Shown here: positions 5,155-6,218 of the stretch, piece after piece
Layout of the letters: every line of letters starts with the position of its first letter
How positions within the stretch are numbered: position 1 is the stretch's first letter
NCBI GenBank assembly: GCA_017557715.1
Contig: JAFYYE010000051.1
Span: 1 to 6,218, forward strand
From: Pseudobutyrivibrio sp.
GTDB taxonomy: Bacteria > Bacillota > Clostridia > Lachnospirales > Lachnospiraceae
Direction: 5' to 3'
DNA: 6,218 bases
Translations under genes and position numbers: made by a program
The notes under the pieces: generated by a model
Databases searched by the model: none
What the model was told of the DNA's origin: nothing
Seen by the model: the letters and a program-made list of their open reading frames with translations, nothing else

Positions 5155-5787
5155 TTATTCATCATAATGATCGTCGATAAATGTAACTGACATATCATTT
5201 TCCGGGCCGGCATAGGCATACATTCCTACCAGCGCTCCGGTAAAACGCTTTCCCCTGGAAAGTCCTTCATCACAAAGATAATATACGTTTTCAAGAGTCG
5301 TAAAGACTGTTGAATCATAAGAAAGGGTGCGCTTAAGATAATCCGTTCTCATCGTAAGCTGTACTTTCCCGGTTCCCTCAGAAAGCGGATTTTCTGCAAT
5401 TATAGTTTTATCCTCATCTCCGATGTGTTCATTGCAGTAGATGTATTTTTTGCCCATCCTACAGATAACCCCGAACTCAAGATAGGTGTTCTCGTCATAA
5501 TACCCTGTTATGCCTGCACTCTGCCCATCGCTCATGCCCGAAGGAATAAGCATGTTTACCGAATAATCAAATGTAAAAGAGGTCTGCCTCCTGAGCACAA
5601 TATTGCGGCTGTCAACACTGGAAAGAGGTGCTTTACTTCCCATAATTACAAAGGTACGCTTAACTTCCGAACCTGATCCGTCCACTTCAAAAGAGATATC
5701 TCTCTTAGCAAAACTCCTTGGGGTCATGTACTCCAGGGGGAAGACCGCAGGGAGAAATATCCCGAGCTTCGCGAGACTTTGCGTCAA
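5155..5787 (-). CDS. GH43 glycosidase, C-terminal beta-sandwich domain (after a frameshift)
   Basis: This frame carries the C-terminal part of the GH43 enzyme whose catalytic part is read in another frame upstream. Family-like sequence begins near 5740 with PLEYMTPRSF and continues through SRNIVLRRQTSF, AGITGYYDENTYLEFG, RTDYLKRTLSYDS and YYLCDEGLSRGKRFTGALVG to the stop at 5155. This matches the concanavalin-A-like domain found after many GH43 beta-xylosidase/arabinofuranosidase propellers (GH43_C2 type), which helps shape the substrate pocket. The apparent TTG start at 5787 has no convincing ribosome binding site and precedes the homologous part, so independent translation is unlikely. It is one gene with the 5705-6218 segment, disrupted by one extra base. 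The gene ends 17 bases before the next start codon. Confidence 0.8.
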   Translation of the reverse strand: MTQSLAKLGIFLPAVFPLEYMTPRSFAKRDISFEVDGSGSEVKRTFVIMGSKAPLSSVDSRNIVLRRQTSFTFDYSVNMLIPSGMSDGQSAGITGYYDENTYLEFGVICRMGKKYIYCNEHIGDEDKTIIAENPLSEGTGKVQLTMRTDYLKRTLSYDSTVFTTLENVYYLCDEGLSRGKRFTGALVGMYAYAGPENDMSVTFIDDHYDE

Positions 5788-6218
5788 TATAGCTATACTC
5801 CGGAAAAGGTTTTATCTGCATTGCTGACGGTCCTTTCAGATTGTTGACTATCGGCCATCCGTCAGGAGTCCAGGTAACAGGATCCATCGCAGTCTCACGT
5901 CCAAGGATGCTGTATCCACTACCGATCATTCTTCCGCAGAGATATACCATATACCATCTTCCGTCAGGAGTATCAACAAGATCTCCATGTCCGCAGCGCT
6001 GACTGGCAGCAGACTTATCCTGCTGTCTCATAATTGGATTATATGGACAGGGCTCATATATACCAAACAGATCCTTTGATCTGGATACGGTAACCCTATG
6101 TCCCGGGCCTGTTCCACCCTCCGCTTCAAGAAGATAATAATATCCGTCTTTCTTGTATAAATGAGGGCCTTCAGGAGCTCTTTTGTGGTCTCCGTAGTAA
6201 AGAAGCCTCGCCTCGGAA
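5705..6218 (-). CDS. GH43 family glycosidase, catalytic part (runs off right edge, frameshifted)
   Basis: The minus-strand frame is open from the right edge for 170 codons and stops at 5705. It covers the second half of a five-bladed GH43 propeller: RAPEGPHLYKKDGYYYLL, in which the Glu (6172-6170) is at the position of the family's general acid, then GPGHRVTVSRSK, YEPCPYNPIM, QRCGHGDLVDTPDG, WYMVYLCGR and YSILGRETAMDPVTW-DGWP. These are typical of beta-xylosidase/alpha-L-arabinofuranosidase members. The aspartates from the first half of the propeller lie beyond the window. After GPSAMQIKPF the frame soon leaves the family pattern and ends at 5705, while the true continuation is one base out of frame. 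The run of five G at 5736-5740 (C on the coding strand) is the likeliest indel site. Whether this is a sequencing error or a real pseudogene cannot be decided here. The exact substrate is not resolved. Confidence 0.85.
   Translation of the reverse strand, partial: SEARLLYYGDHKRAPEGPHLYKKDGYYYLLEAEGGTGPGHRVTVSRSKDLFGIYEPCPYNPIMRQQDKSAASQRCGHGDLVDTPDGRWYMVYLCGRMIGSGYSILGRETAMDPVTWTPDGWPIVNNLKGPSAMQIKPFPEYSYIDAKSREARDISPCGLPPGVHDPKEFC

Overview
The window looks like low-GC Bacillota DNA, most likely from a gut or rumen Lachnospiraceae (Butyrivibrio/Pseudobutyrivibrio/Roseburia type). This is inferred from AT-rich intergenic DNA, strong AGGAG-type ribosome binding sites, and the style of the GH53, GH43, ABC-exporter and DeoR proteins. 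It is not established by a marker gene. No rRNA, tRNA, CRISPR array, transposase or phage gene was seen.

Layout. Positions 1-669 hold two minus-strand genes: a GNAT acetyltransferase, then the start of a DUF1697 protein that runs off the left edge. Positions 670-1170 are non-coding but structured. They contain a 99-bp imperfect palindrome with a minus-strand intrinsic terminator at its centre, a second dyad, and the promoter of a plus-strand DeoR-family regulator (1171-1947). The regulator converges on a minus-strand pair: a small two-helix membrane protein (about 2638-2874) followed by an iron-sulfur-type flavoprotein (1964-2590). Positions 2881-3205 hold a strong minus-strand terminator and a 97-bp nested inverted repeat. 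From 3206 to the right edge, everything reads on the minus strand and concerns plant polysaccharide use: a GH43 glycosidase (truncated by the edge and frameshifted), then a 643-codon ORF.

That 643-codon ORF is the most unusual object here. Its first ~105 residues are the start of an ABC exporter membrane domain. From about residue 100 it becomes, in frame, the second half of a GH53 endo-beta-1,4-galactanase, followed by an Ig-like domain, a carbohydrate-binding-type beta-sandwich, an acidic linker and a basic amphipathic tail ending in GWW. The galactanase lacks its signal peptide, the first half of its barrel and the acid/base glutamate. The join lies in a stretch (KAVRKV) that fits both parent families, so it is best explained by an assembly error at a shared k-mer or by a microhomology deletion, not by a designed fusion. 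The frameshift in the neighbouring GH43 is a second reason to check the underlying reads.

Functionally, the intact parents would make sense together: GH53 cuts pectic galactan, GH43 removes arabinose- or xylose-type residues, and an ABC transporter lies in the same operon. The DeoR regulator is oriented away from these genes and no direct link to them is visible.
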